Shown here: positions 38,672-47,178 of the stretch, one piece after another
How positions within the stretch are numbered: the first letter of the stretch is position 1
How the letters are laid out: the number at the start of each line of letters is the position of its first letter
Position numbers and translations under genes: made by a program
Assembly (NCBI GenBank): GCA_004346645.1
Contig: SMDA01000002.1
Coordinates: 62,001 to 126,000 of the forward strand
Length of the DNA: 64,000 nucleotides
DNA from: Gulbenkiania mobilis
Lineage (GTDB): Bacteria > Pseudomonadota > Gammaproteobacteria > Burkholderiales > Chromobacteriaceae
Direction of reading: 5' to 3'
Notes under the pieces: generated by a model
What the model saw: only the letters and a program-made list of their open reading frames with translations
The model's database searches: none
Told to the model about the DNA's origin: nothing

Positions 38672-39040
38672 TCAACGGTCGACTTCGAACACCGCGTAGG
38701 TTTTACGGGCCGGCTCCAGCACCTCCCAGATGCCCTCGAAGCCGGCCGGGATCACGAAGTGGTCGCCGGCAGCCAGCTCCACGCTGCGGCCCGCGGTGTC
38801 CGTCAGGCGCACCCGTCCTTCGAGCAGGGTGCAGAACTCGTGCTCGGTGTACTTCACCCGCCACGCGCCCACCCCGCCCGACCAGAGTCCGGCATGGAAC
38901 TGCCCGGTTTCGTCGCTGTAAAAGTTGTTCATCGACTGCTGGCAGCCACCGGAAATGCGTCGCTCGGCCGGGGCGCAGAAGGTGTCGCTGGTCTGGGCAA
39001 CGCTGCGGCCGAAAAGCACGATGTCCTGGGCGGTTTTCAT
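38672..39040 (-). CDS. Cupin domain protein (DUF861/EutQ-like)
   Basis: 122 aa, single cupin barrel. The middle holds YTEHEFCTLLEGRVRLTD and AAGDHFVIPAGFEGIWEV, the two cupin motifs with a histidine and glutamate that could bind a metal. The family is DUF861, which includes ureidoglycine aminohydrolase-like and EutQ-like proteins; enzymatic role unknown here. GAGGAGAAA precedes the ATG. Monocistronic. Confidence 0.8.
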   Translation of the reverse strand: MKTAQDIVLFGRSVAQTSDTFCAPAERRISGGCQQSMNNFYSDETGQFHAGLWSGGVGAWRVKYTEHEFCTLLEGRVRLTDTAGRSVELAAGDHFVIPAGFEGIWEVLEPARKTYAVFEVDR

Positions 39041-39127
39041 TCTGGTTTCTCCTCTGTATGCGCCCGTCGGGCCCGCCTGGGGCCGCCGGGCATCCCCACA
39101 CTCTTGCACACCGCCCGCTGCCTTTCA

Positions 39128-39147
39128 AGCGCCCCCGCCCGGGCGCT
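39128..39147 (-). terminator. Hairpin after the prolyl oligopeptidase gene
   Basis: AGCGCCC (39128-39134) pairs with GGGCGCT (39141-39147) starting 7 bases after the peptidase stop codon; on the minus strand TGAAAGG follows. Moderate evidence only. Confidence 0.45.
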
Positions 39148-39153
39148 AGCCGC

Positions 39154-41190
39154 TCAGTCCATCAACTGCCGGTAGAGGTACACCAGCACCCGTGCCAGCT
39201 CTTCGGCCAGCTCGGCTTGGCCAGCGTTGCCGGTATGGCCGCCGGCCTCGCTTTCGTAGAGCAGGGCCGCCTGTCCCAGCGCCTCCAGCCGGGCGACCAT
39301 CTTTCGTGCATGCGCCGGATGGACACGGTCGTCGCGCCGGCTGGTCGTGAAGAGTGCCCGCGGATAGCGCATGTTGGCCGAAAGCCCGTGGTAGGGCGAG
39401 TAGGCGGCCAGGGCGGCACGATCGGCCGGGTCGGAGGGGTCACCGTACTCGTCGATCCAGCTGGCACCGGCCAGAAGCTCGGTATAGCGCAGCATGTCCA
39501 GGAGCGGCACCTCACACACCACAGCGTTGAACAGATCGGGGCGACGCACCATGGCCGCGCCCACGAGCAGCCCGCCGTTGCTGCCGCCCTCAATGCCCAG
39601 ACGGCGTGGCGAAGTGATGCCACGCGCGATCAAGTCCTCGGCCACGGCGATGAAGTCGTCGAAGCTCACCGGTCGGGCCGCACCCTGGGCCGCCTGATGC
39701 CAGGCCGGACCGAATTCGCCGCCACCACGGATGTTGGCCACCACGAACACGCCGCCCTTCTCCAGCCACTGAGGGCCGAAGTTGTCGAGGTAATAAGGCA
39801 GCATCGACACTTCGAAGCCACCGTAGCCGTACAGCAGGGTCGGGGCCTGTCCGTCGAAGGCCAGCGTGCGCGGGCGTACGACGAAGTAGGGAATCGCCGT
39901 GCCGTCGGGCGCGCTGGCGCTGTACTGCTCGGCCACGAAGGGCGTGGGGTCAAAGGCGGCAGGCTGCCGCCGCAGGCACTCTGCAGCGCCCCCTTGGGCA
40001 AGATCCAGGCGGTACAGCCCGGCTGGAGTGAGAAAGTCGCTGTAACTGTAGTAGAGCACGTCGCTCTGCCACGGCTGATCCACGAACTCCAGCACGCCGT
40101 CGACCGGGGCCTCGACCGGCACCGGCTGCCAGCGCCCATCGTCAAAGCGGAATACCTGCAACCGCGTCTTGACGTTTTCCAGCACGGTAACCGCCAGACG
40201 CGTCAGCGAGGCTTCCACCGCCTCCACCGAACGTCGGCTGCCGGGCGCCACCAGGCTATGTGCCTTCCCCAGCACGCCGGTCTGCTGGTCGAGCGGCACC
40301 GCAAGGAGGCTCCCTGCCGGCCAGTGCTGGTCTTGCTGTATCCAGTCTTCGGCCAGCTTCACGATCAGGGTGCCGTGACTCCAGGCCTCGATGTCAGCCT
40401 TGGGTGGCAGGGCCAGCGGCAGCAGGCTGCCTTCGGCAGTGACCAGCATGCTGCGCTTGGCATAGAAGCTGTCGGAGACTTCCAGCATGTCCAGCGGCTC
40501 GCCGCCGGTGTCGAGGAAGCGCCAAGCCGCCACCATCATCGCCTTGCGGTCGGCGGCGAACAGACGACGGGCCCCGGCCCACGCCTGCCCGCGCTCAAGC
40601 AGCCACACTTCACGCGGGTAGCCCGCCCGGGTGAGGGCCGCCCCCTCCCAGCCCGGACAGACAAACACGCTGTCCGCGTCCCGCCACGCTACCTGGCTCT
40701 TGCCCAGCGGGAAGGCAAAGCCGCCTTCGACGAAGCGGCCGGTCTCAAGGTCGTACTCGCGGGTGACGCTGGCATCCGTTCCACCCGGGGTGAAACTGAC
40801 GAGCGCCCGCGAGGGCGCCAGGGTGTAATGCGACACGCCATCCAGATACCAATCCTCGCCCTCGGCCGCAGCGAGGGCATCGACATCCAGCACCGTCTGC
40901 CAGGCTTGGCTGGCTGTACGGTAGGCGTCCAGTGGCATGCGCCGGTAGATGCCACGCGGATGGGTCTCGTCCTGGTGGAAGTTGTACAGCCAACCGTCAT
41001 GTTCGGAAAAATAGGGGATCTGGCGGGTGTCGCGCAGGTTGGCGAGGATGGCCTCGGCCAGCGGCGCAAAGCGCGGGTCGGCATCCAGCGTAGCGCGGGT
41101 AGCGGCGTTGCGGGCAGCCACCCAGTCCAGCGCTTCGGGGCTGTCCAGCGCTTCCAGCCAGAGATGGGGGTCGTTGTGTTCGGGGTGCAT
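39154..41190 (-). CDS. Prolyl oligopeptidase family serine peptidase (S9A)
   Basis: 678 aa. An N-terminal beta-propeller part (DPHLWLEALDSPEALDWVAARN start, WLYNFHQDETHPRGIYRR) precedes the C-terminal hydrolase domain. The catalytic serine lies in GIEGGSNGGLLVGAAM and the histidine in DDRVHPAHARKM. No signal peptide is seen, so it is probably cytosolic, cleaving short proline-containing peptides. Start at ATG 41190 (MHPEHNDPHLW); the much longer open frame upstream overlaps the exporter gene in antisense and is rejected. The start is followed upstream by two facing copies of the repeated 12-mer. Confidence 0.93.
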   Translation of the reverse strand: MHPEHNDPHLWLEALDSPEALDWVAARNAATRATLDADPRFAPLAEAILANLRDTRQIPYFSEHDGWLYNFHQDETHPRGIYRRMPLDAYRTASQAWQTVLDVDALAAAEGEDWYLDGVSHYTLAPSRALVSFTPGGTDASVTREYDLETGRFVEGGFAFPLGKSQVAWRDADSVFVCPGWEGAALTRAGYPREVWLLERGQAWAGARRLFAADRKAMMVAAWRFLDTGGEPLDMLEVSDSFYAKRSMLVTAEGSLLPLALPPKADIEAWSHGTLIVKLAEDWIQQDQHWPAGSLLAVPLDQQTGVLGKAHSLVAPGSRRSVEAVEASLTRLAVTVLENVKTRLQVFRFDDGRWQPVPVEAPVDGVLEFVDQPWQSDVLYYSYSDFLTPAGLYRLDLAQGGAAECLRRQPAAFDPTPFVAEQYSASAPDGTAIPYFVVRPRTLAFDGQAPTLLYGYGGFEVSMLPYYLDNFGPQWLEKGGVFVVANIRGGGEFGPAWHQAAQGAARPVSFDDFIAVAEDLIARGITSPRRLGIEGGSNGGLLVGAAMVRRPDLFNAVVCEVPLLDMLRYTELLAGASWIDEYGDPSDPADRAALAAYSPYHGLSANMRYPRALFTTSRRDDRVHPAHARKMVARLEALGQAALLYESEAGGHTGNAGQAELAEELARVLVYLYRQLMD

Positions 41191-41194
41191 GGCA

Positions 41195-41206
41195 AGGTTG
41201 GCCGAA
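41195..41206 (+). repeat. Copy of repeated 12-mer AGGTTGGCCGAA, upstream of the prolyl oligopeptidase gene
   Basis: Exact copy, intergenic, 5 bases upstream of the start codon at 41190. A one-mismatch copy in the opposite orientation lies at 41245-41256, so the pair can form a long-loop hairpin. Confidence 0.7.
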
Positions 41207-41244
41207 AGGGGAAACGGCGGCGAGGTTAGCACGCCCGCGCATGC

Positions 41245-41256
41245 TTCGGCCAACCC
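41245..41256 (-). repeat. One-mismatch copy of the repeated 12-mer, facing the 41195 copy
   Basis: TTCGGCCAACCC, intergenic and 6 bases from the end of the TauE gene. Forms an 11-base inverted repeat with 41196-41206. Confidence 0.5.
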
Positions 41257-41261
41257 GCGTC

Positions 41262-42020
41262 TTAGTGCAGGGTGCGCCAGAAGAAGACCGCACTCAGCAC
41301 CAGGCCCAGAGCGACCACCACCGCCCGCAACAGCCGCAGAGGCAGGCGCTGCGCTAACCGGGCACCGTAGACGCCGCCGCTGACCGCTCCGGCAAGCATG
41401 ACGAGGCCGCTGGGCCAGTGGACAAGTCCGGCTACGACGAAGGCAATCACCGCCACGCCGGCGATCAGCACCGACATCAGGTTCTTCAGTGCGTTGAGGC
41501 TGGCCAGCGGGCCAGGCAGCGCCAGCGCGAACAGGGCCAGCATCATGATTCCCATACCGCCACCGAAAAAGCCGCCGTACACCGCCGCGACAAACTGCGC
41601 CGTCCACACGCAGGGTGCCGGCCAAGGTCGCGCGGTCTGTTTGGTCCCGGTCAGCCGTGGCAGTTGGGGCCCAGCCCAGAACAGTACGGTAGCCAGCAGG
41701 ATGAGCCAGGGCACCAAGCCGGCGAACACCGCATTCGACACCACTGTGACCAGTAGCCCGCCGGCCAGTCCGCCCAAGGCGCTGGCCCACATCAGTCCGG
41801 CACGCTGCGGCTGCTGCCGCAATGTCTGGCGGCCGGCCCAGCTCGCCGCCACATAGCCGGGCCATTGCGACACCGCACTGGTGGCGTTGGCAACCGTAGG
41901 CGGCAAGCCGGCGGCCACCAGTGCCGGAAACGTCAACAGCGTTCCGCCTCCGGCCACGGCATTGAGCACACCGGCCACACCCCCCACACCGAAGAGCAAT
42001 GCGGCGGTGGCCGGCGACAC
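41262..42020 (-). CDS. TauE/SafE family sulfite/sulfonate exporter
   Basis: 252 aa, mostly hydrophobic with about eight membrane segments. GGVAGVLNAVAGGGTLLTFPAL at the start and VYGGFFGGGMGIMMLALFAL in the second half are the two repeats of this family. It may export sulfite or a related oxyanion or move precursors; the substrate is not deducible. The start is a GTG that lies 2 bases after the ltaE stop, so it is probably co-translated with ltaE. Confidence 0.87.
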   Translation of the reverse strand: MSPATAALLFGVGGVAGVLNAVAGGGTLLTFPALVAAGLPPTVANATSAVSQWPGYVAASWAGRQTLRQQPQRAGLMWASALGGLAGGLLVTVVSNAVFAGLVPWLILLATVLFWAGPQLPRLTGTKQTARPWPAPCVWTAQFVAAVYGGFFGGGMGIMMLALFALALPGPLASLNALKNLMSVLIAGVAVIAFVVAGLVHWPSGLVMLAGAVSGGVYGARLAQRLPLRLLRAVVVALGLVLSAVFFWRTLH

Positions 42021-42021
42021 G

Positions 42022-43056
42022 CTACTGCGCCCCCGCCAGGTAGGCCGCCACGGCCGCGACCACGCGGTCCACCTCGGCGCGGCCGACCTGCCAGTGGGTG
42101 ACGAAGCGCATCATGCCATTCTCGGGCGGGTTGGCCAGGATGCCGGCGTCGGCAAGGCTGGCCATCAGCGCGGTGGTGTAGACATGCCCGCTGAAGCGGA
42201 ACCACACCATGTTGATTTGCACGTCGTCCAGCTGCACCTCGATGCCTGGCAGCTGGGCCAGCTGTTCGGCCAGGTAGCGCGCGTTGCCATGGTCTTCGGC
42301 CAAGCGACGCGTCATTTCATTGAGGGCTACCAGACCGGGGGCCGCCAGCACACCGGCCTGACGCAGCCCGCCGCCCAACAGCTTGCGGTGCCGCCGTGCC
42401 CGGGCGATGAAATCCGCCGGGCCGGCCAGGATGGAGCCGACCGGCGCTGCCAGCCCTTTGGAGAGGCAGAACATCACGGTATCGGCGTAACGGGTGATCT
42501 CGCGCACGTCGCAGCCCAGTGCAGTGGCGGCGTTGAACACGCGTGCTCCATCCAGATGCACCGGTACCTTGTGGCGCCGATCCACCTGGCACACCGCCTG
42601 CATCGCCTCCAGCGGAATCACCCGACCATTGGAGTGGGCGTTTTCCAGGCAGATGAGCCCGGTGCGAGGCCAGTGGATGTCCTCGCCCACACGGATGCGC
42701 TGCTCGATGGCTGCGGCGTCCAGCACGCCCTTGCGGCTTTCCACGGTGCGCAGCTGCACCCCGGCGATCACTGCCGCCGCGCCGGCCTCGTGCCAGACGA
42801 TGTGACAATCGTCGCCCAGGATGACTTCGTCGCCGCGGTTGCAGTGCGTGTAGAGGGCCAGCTGGTTGCCGAAGGTACCGGAAGGCACGAACAACGCCGC
42901 CTCCTTGTCCAGCCGCACGGCCGCCTGCCGTTCCAGTTCGACCACGGTGGGGTCGTCGCCGTAGACGTCGTCGCCCACGGTAGCGGTGAACATGGCTTCG
43001 CGCATGGCGGGTGTGGGCTGGGTGACGGTGTCGCTGCGTACATCGATGGTATGCAT
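42022..43056 (-). CDS. ltaE: Low-specificity L-threonine aldolase
   Basis: 344 aa PLP enzyme of the beta-eliminating lyase group. IDVRSDTVTQPTPAMREAMF opens the protein, followed by GDDVYGDDPTV, LENAHSNGRVIPL, VHLDGARVFNAATALG and the Schiff-base lysine in FCLSKGLAAPVGS. It splits threonine or allo-threonine to glycine and acetaldehyde. Start at ATG 43056. In a two-gene unit with the TauE-type exporter. Confidence 0.94.
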   Translation of the reverse strand: MHTIDVRSDTVTQPTPAMREAMFTATVGDDVYGDDPTVVELERQAAVRLDKEAALFVPSGTFGNQLALYTHCNRGDEVILGDDCHIVWHEAGAAAVIAGVQLRTVESRKGVLDAAAIEQRIRVGEDIHWPRTGLICLENAHSNGRVIPLEAMQAVCQVDRRHKVPVHLDGARVFNAATALGCDVREITRYADTVMFCLSKGLAAPVGSILAGPADFIARARRHRKLLGGGLRQAGVLAAPGLVALNEMTRRLAEDHGNARYLAEQLAQLPGIEVQLDDVQINMVWFRFSGHVYTTALMASLADAGILANPPENGMMRFVTHWQVGRAEVDRVVAAVAAYLAGAQ

Positions 43057-43195
43057 GGAAGGCTCCGCATAAAGGATAGACCTGGAACGCCGGCGGCGGC
43101 CACGAGGGCCGCCGCGAACAGGTCGGACTGCGATTCGGTCGCTCAGACCGATTGTGCCAGCATCCAAGCGGACCGGGGCAACAGCAGTGTCGGCG

Positions 43196-43417
43196 TTACT
43201 GCCGGTAGGCCACCCTCAGGTGCGCCACCTGCTGCTGCGCGCGCTGCAGCGCGCCGGCCCCAAGGGAGATGTCGGCGCCGCACCGGCAACGGAGGGTGTG
43301 GTCGGGCTGCAGGCTGCGCAGGTGCTGGCGGGTCTCGCTGCCGCAATTGCCGCAGGCGATGACCACGGTGGCATTGCAGTGCTTGTCGAGGTCCAGATCA
43401 AATCTCGGCTGTTTCAT
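43196..43417 (-). CDS. Hypothetical small zinc-ribbon-like protein
   Basis: 73 aa. A CGNCG pair and a later CRCG pair 19 residues on could bind one zinc ion; they are flanked by an N-terminal hydrophilic part and an Arg/Gln-rich C-terminus. The start ATG has GGGAG upstream. No named family recognised. Lies alone between ltaE and tcdA; the 139 bases after it and 174 bases before it show nothing else. Confidence 0.6.
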   Translation of the reverse strand: MKQPRFDLDLDKHCNATVVIACGNCGSETRQHLRSLQPDHTLRCRCGADISLGAGALQRAQQQVAHLRVAYRQ

Positions 43418-43591
43418 CGGTCGCTCCCGTTAACGATAAAGCCGGCCCCAGCGGAACCGTTGGGTTCATGGGGCCTTCTCCCACCATAGCCGACCCCCGG
43501 GAAGTTGCCAGCGTGACAGCCGCCTGCGGACGGCTGGTTGGGCCGGGCTGCTTGCAGTATGCTTCGCGCTTCTGGAAAGGACGGATTCTTC

Positions 43592-44377
43592 ATGCACACA
43601 GCCGATCTTGCCCGCCGTTTCGGCGGCATTGCCCGCCTCTACGGCCAGCCTGCGCTCGACCGTTTCATGACCGCGCATGTCTGTGTGGTGGGAGTGGGCG
43701 GCGTGGGATCGTGGGCGGTGGAGGCTCTGGCCCGCAGCGGCATCGGCGCGCTGACGCTGATCGACCTGGACAATGTGGCGGAATCCAACACTAACCGGCA
43801 ACTGCCGGCGCTGGACCCCTGCTACGGCATGGCCAAGGTCACCGCGCTGGCCGAACGGGTGCGTGCCATCCATCCGCTGTGCCGGGTCACCGAGGTGGAG
43901 GATTTCGTCACTGAGGACAACCTCGACCAGCTCTTCGGCCAACCTTTCGACTTCGTCATCGACGCCATCGACAGTCTGAAGATCAAGACCCGCATGGCAG
44001 CCCGCTTCGTGGCTACCCGCCAGCCCTTCATCGTCAGCGGCGGTGCCGGCGGCCAGATGGATCCGACACGCATCCGCGTGGCCGACCTGTCCGAGGTCAC
44101 CTACGACCCCCTGCTCTCCAAGCTGCGCTACAACCTGCGCCGCCACCACGGTTTCGAACGCACGCCCGGACGAAAGATGCGGGTGCCGTGCGTCTACTCC
44201 ACCGAACAGCTCGTCTATCCGGAGCGGGCCGCGTGCGACCTGGACGATCACGGACCGCAGGGGCTGTCCTGCGCCGGGTTCGGCGCCAGCATGCCGGTAA
44301 CTGCCAGCTTCGGCCTGATCGCGGTCGCCGAAGCGCTGCGCACACTGGCCAAGCCCGTCCGTTCTCAGAAATCGTAA
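43592..44377 (+). CDS. tcdA: tRNA threonylcarbamoyladenosine dehydratase (TcdA/CsdL, ThiF-like)
   Basis: 261 aa E1/ThiF-like enzyme that cyclises t6A37 of tRNA to ct6A with ATP. It starts MHTADLARRFGGIARLYG and contains the ATP-binding VVGVGGVGSWAVEALARSG, NRQLPALDPCYGMAKV, DAIDSLKIKTRMA and VSGGAGGQMDPTRIRVADLS. Start at ATG 43592 with AAAGGA. It holds an exact repeat 12-mer (43934-43945, read as LFGQPF). Convergent with the solute-binding protein gene; ends overlap by 13 bases. Confidence 0.95.
   Translation: MHTADLARRFGGIARLYGQPALDRFMTAHVCVVGVGGVGSWAVEALARSGIGALTLIDLDNVAESNTNRQLPALDPCYGMAKVTALAERVRAIHPLCRVTEVEDFVTEDNLDQLFGQPFDFVIDAIDSLKIKTRMAARFVATRQPFIVSGGAGGQMDPTRIRVADLSEVTYDPLLSKLRYNLRRHHGFERTPGRKMRVPCVYSTEQLVYPERAACDLDDHGPQGLSCAGFGASMPVTASFGLIAVAEALRTLAKPVRSQKS
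43934..43945 (-). repeat. Copy of repeated 12-mer AGGTTGGCCGAA, inside tcdA
   Basis: Exact copy; in tcdA it is read in the frame L-F-G-Q-P-F, different from the frame used in pgl, edd or topA. Confidence 0.7.
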
Positions 44378-45117
44378 CGGCCCTGCTGCCGGTAACGCTG
44401 CAGTATCTGGCGCACGGTGCCATCGCGCACCATGCCACTGAAGGCCCGGTCGAAAGCGTCCCGGTCGGTCACGCGGTAGAACCCTACATGGCGCGGCAGC
44501 GGCGGAAAGAGGTCGAACACCCTCAGCGGCTGGGCGACCTCATCCGGCAGCTTTTCCTGTGCCCGCAGCGCCCGGAAGATGTTGATATCCAAGAGCACAA
44601 CGTCCACGCGCCCACGGTAGAGCAGTCGCAGCTGGGTGGCCTGATCGGCGTACTCGGTATACTGCGGCAGCTGGCGCGCCAGCCCCTCGAACTCTCTGCC
44701 CAGAAGTCGGCTGGCATTCTGGAACGCGGCCACACGGTAGCGTGCCAAGTCCGGCAGACCACGCAGTGTGATGTCCTGCCGGGCGAGCGTGATCGCCTTG
44801 TTGACGTACTGCACCACCGGCTGCGAGTAGAACAGCGCACTGTCTGCCTGAGGCCCCAGCGAGGTCATCGCATCAATGCGCCCCACGGCCAAGTCGGCCA
44901 GCGCACGGGCAGGCGGCATCGGCAGCAGCCGTGGCTCCATGCCCGCCCGGCGCAGGGCGGTCTCCACCAGTTCCACTTCCAGCCCGCCCTTGGCCTCCGC
45001 TTCCACGTAAGGGGGTTTGGCCAACCCCACCGCCACGGTCAGCGGGGCGGCCAGCGCTGTGTGCACCGGGAGCAGGGCCAGCAGTACGGCTCGCAGCAGG
45101 CGGAGCATCTTTCTCAC
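44365..45117 (-). CDS. Periplasmic solute-binding protein (SBP_bac_3-like)
   Basis: 250 aa. A signal peptide (LRLLRAVLLALLPVHTALA) precedes the two-lobe amino-acid-type binding fold: AVGLAKPPYVEAEAKGGLEVELVE, GRIDAMTSL and FDLFPPLPRHVGFYRVTDRD. It is solitary with no permease or ATPase partner of its type; the adjacent opp genes encode a different system and binding protein. Start at GTG 45117, which has GGAGG at 5 bases; ATG 45108 is the alternative. Confidence 0.82.
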   Translation of the reverse strand: MRKMLRLLRAVLLALLPVHTALAAPLTVAVGLAKPPYVEAEAKGGLEVELVETALRRAGMEPRLLPMPPARALADLAVGRIDAMTSLGPQADSALFYSQPVVQYVNKAITLARQDITLRGLPDLARYRVAAFQNASRLLGREFEGLARQLPQYTEYADQATQLRLLYRGRVDVVLLDINIFRALRAQEKLPDEVAQPLRVFDLFPPLPRHVGFYRVTDRDAFDRAFSGMVRDGTVRQILQRYRQQGRYDF

Positions 45118-45175
45118 AGGGCCTCCGTACGGAAAAAATGCCCTGCGGGGTGGCAGGGCGTTACGGGTGACAAAC

Positions 45176-46174
45176 TCAGGCGCGGATGCACGCGGCGCGT
45201 GTCCGGTCCGTGATAGGCCGCAGTTTGGGCACCTCCCCGCCGCAGGCCTCGATCGCCAGCGGGCACCGGGTGCGGAACACGCAGCCGGAAGGCGGGTTGA
45301 TCGGACTAGGCAGATCGCCCTGCAGGATCTGGATTTCCTTCTGGCGCTCCAGCGCCGGGTCGGGAATCGGAATGGCGGACAGCAACGCGCGGGTGTACGG
45401 ATGCGTAGGCATCTCGTACAGCGCCTGCTTTTCGGCCAACTCCATCTCTCGGCCCAGATACATCACCAGCACACGGTCGGAGATGTGCTTCACCACTGCC
45501 AGGTCGTGGGCAATGAAGATCAGCGCCAGGCCCATCTCACGCTGCAGCTCCTTAAGCAGGTTGATGATCTGCGCCTGGATCGACACATCCAGCGCCGATA
45601 CCGGCTCGTCGCAGATGATCAGCTTCGGCTCCAGGATCAAGGCGCGGGCGATGCCGATGCGCTGGCACTGGCCACCGGAAAACTCGTGCGGATAGCGGTT
45701 GATCATCTGCTCGCGCAGGCCCACCTTGGCCATCATGCTGCGCACGCGCTTCATCACATCGGCTTCGGACAGCTCCGGTCGATGCACGCGTAGCGGTTCG
45801 CCGATGATCTGGGCGATGGTCATGCGCGGGTTCAGCGATGCCAGCGGGTCCTGGAAAATCATCTGAATGTCGCGCCGCACGGCGTGCCAGTCCTTCTCCG
45901 TGCCCTGGCGCAGGTCCTTGCCCATCCATACGATTTCACCATCGGTGGCCGGGATCAGGTTAAGGATGGCCCGCGACAGGGTGGACTTGCCACAGCCGGA
46001 CTCGCCCACCACCCCCAGCGTTTCGCCCGGGTAGAGGTCGAAGCTGACGCCATCCACCGCCTTCAGCGTTTTCTTGGGCGCCCACGGCCAAGCCTTGTCA
46101 CCGGCCGAAACCTGGAAATGCACCTTCATGTTGCGGACCGACAGCAACGGTTCGCGCTTCTTGATCTCAGCCAT
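45176..46174 (-). CDS. oppF: Oligopeptide ABC transporter ATP-binding protein OppF
   Basis: 332 aa. Walker A GESGCGKSTLSRAIL, signature motif EFSGGQCQRIGIARAL and Walker B LIICDEPVSALDVSIQAQ, followed by the oligopeptide-ABC C-terminal zone with GCVFRTRCPLAIEACGG, a possible iron-sulfur or metal cysteine site. It pairs with OppD to energise peptide import. Last gene of the opp operon; its ATG lies 8 bases inside the end of oppD. Confidence 0.95.
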   Translation of the reverse strand: MAEIKKREPLLSVRNMKVHFQVSAGDKAWPWAPKKTLKAVDGVSFDLYPGETLGVVGESGCGKSTLSRAILNLIPATDGEIVWMGKDLRQGTEKDWHAVRRDIQMIFQDPLASLNPRMTIAQIIGEPLRVHRPELSEADVMKRVRSMMAKVGLREQMINRYPHEFSGGQCQRIGIARALILEPKLIICDEPVSALDVSIQAQIINLLKELQREMGLALIFIAHDLAVVKHISDRVLVMYLGREMELAEKQALYEMPTHPYTRALLSAIPIPDPALERQKEIQILQGDLPSPINPPSGCVFRTRCPLAIEACGGEVPKLRPITDRTRAACIRA

Positions 46175-47168
46175 GCACCACCTCCTCGCTCAGCTGGGCC
46201 AGCTGCTCGGCCGGCCGGTGGCAGGCCCGCAGAACGGTACTGCCTGCCGTGGACGGCACCAGCGGCGGCAATTCGTTGACACACTGCTCCGATGCAAAGC
46301 TGCACCGCTCGGAGAACGGACAGCCCTTGGGCAGGTTGGCCATGTTGGGCGGGTTGCCCGGGATGCTCATCAGCTCGCCACCTTCATGATCCAGACGCGG
46401 CAGGGCGCCCAGAAGGCCAATGGTGTAGGGATGGCTGGGGTGATAGAAGATGTCGTTGGCCGAACCGTACTCCATCACGCGCCCGCCATACATCACCATC
46501 ACGTTTTCGCACAAGCCAGCAACCACGCCCAGGTCGTGGGTGATCATGATGATGGCAGTGCCGAAGTCACGCTGCAGGTCCTTCAGCAGGCTGAGGATCT
46601 GGGCCTGTACCGTCACGTCCAGCGCGGTGGTCGGCTCGTCGGCGATCAGTACCTCCGGCTCGCACAGAAGCGCCATGGCAATCATCACGCGCTGGCGCAT
46701 GCCACCGGAGAACTCGTGCGGATACATGTCGATGCGCCGCGCCGCTTCCGGGATACGTACCGCCTCCAGAAGTTCAATGGCACGCTTCTTGGCGGCCTTG
46801 CGTGTCATGTTCTTGTGCAGTTCCAGCACTTCCGTCATCTGGCGCTCGACCGTCAGGTACGGATTGAGCGAGGTCATCGGGTCCTGGAAAATCATCGACA
46901 CGCGGTCACCGCGGATCCGGTTCATCTCGCGCGGCGACATGGTCAGGAGGTTCTTGCCCTTGTAGAGCGCCTCGCCGGTGGTACGGCCGTTCTTGGCCAG
47001 CAACCCCATCATCGCCAGCACGCTCTGACTTTTACCCGAACCCGACTCCCCGACGATACCCAGCGTCTGGCCACGGTCCAGCTCGAAGTTCACACCGTTC
47101 ACGGCGTAGACGAAACCGTCGTGCGTCTGAAATTGCACGCCCAGGTCGTTCACTTTCAAAAGGCTCAT
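46167..47168 (-). CDS. oppD: Oligopeptide ABC transporter ATP-binding protein OppD
   Basis: 333 aa. Walker A GESGSGKSQSVLAMM, signature HEFSGGMRQRVMIAMAL, Walker B VLIADEPTTALDVTVQAQ, and the C-terminal cysteine region GCPFSERCSFASEQC. Starts MSLLKVNDLGVQFQTHDGFVYAV at ATG 47168 after GAGAGAG, 10 bases downstream of oppC. Confidence 0.95.
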   Translation of the reverse strand: MSLLKVNDLGVQFQTHDGFVYAVNGVNFELDRGQTLGIVGESGSGKSQSVLAMMGLLAKNGRTTGEALYKGKNLLTMSPREMNRIRGDRVSMIFQDPMTSLNPYLTVERQMTEVLELHKNMTRKAAKKRAIELLEAVRIPEAARRIDMYPHEFSGGMRQRVMIAMALLCEPEVLIADEPTTALDVTVQAQILSLLKDLQRDFGTAIIMITHDLGVVAGLCENVMVMYGGRVMEYGSANDIFYHPSHPYTIGLLGALPRLDHEGGELMSIPGNPPNMANLPKGCPFSERCSFASEQCVNELPPLVPSTAGSTVLRACHRPAEQLAQLSEEVVHG

Positions 47169-47178
47169 GGTCTCTCTC

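Noticed and set aside
39180-40330. Near-matches such as CTTCGGCCAG and CTCGGCCAG
   Set aside because: They differ at or after the central bases and mainly reflect common Leu-Ala-Glu codons; only copies with at least 11 of 12 matching bases were counted as the repeat.
38647-41229. Long plus-strand open frame antisense to the prolyl oligopeptidase gene
   Set aside because: Antisense shadow; the peptidase on the minus strand has full catalytic motifs, while this frame has none.
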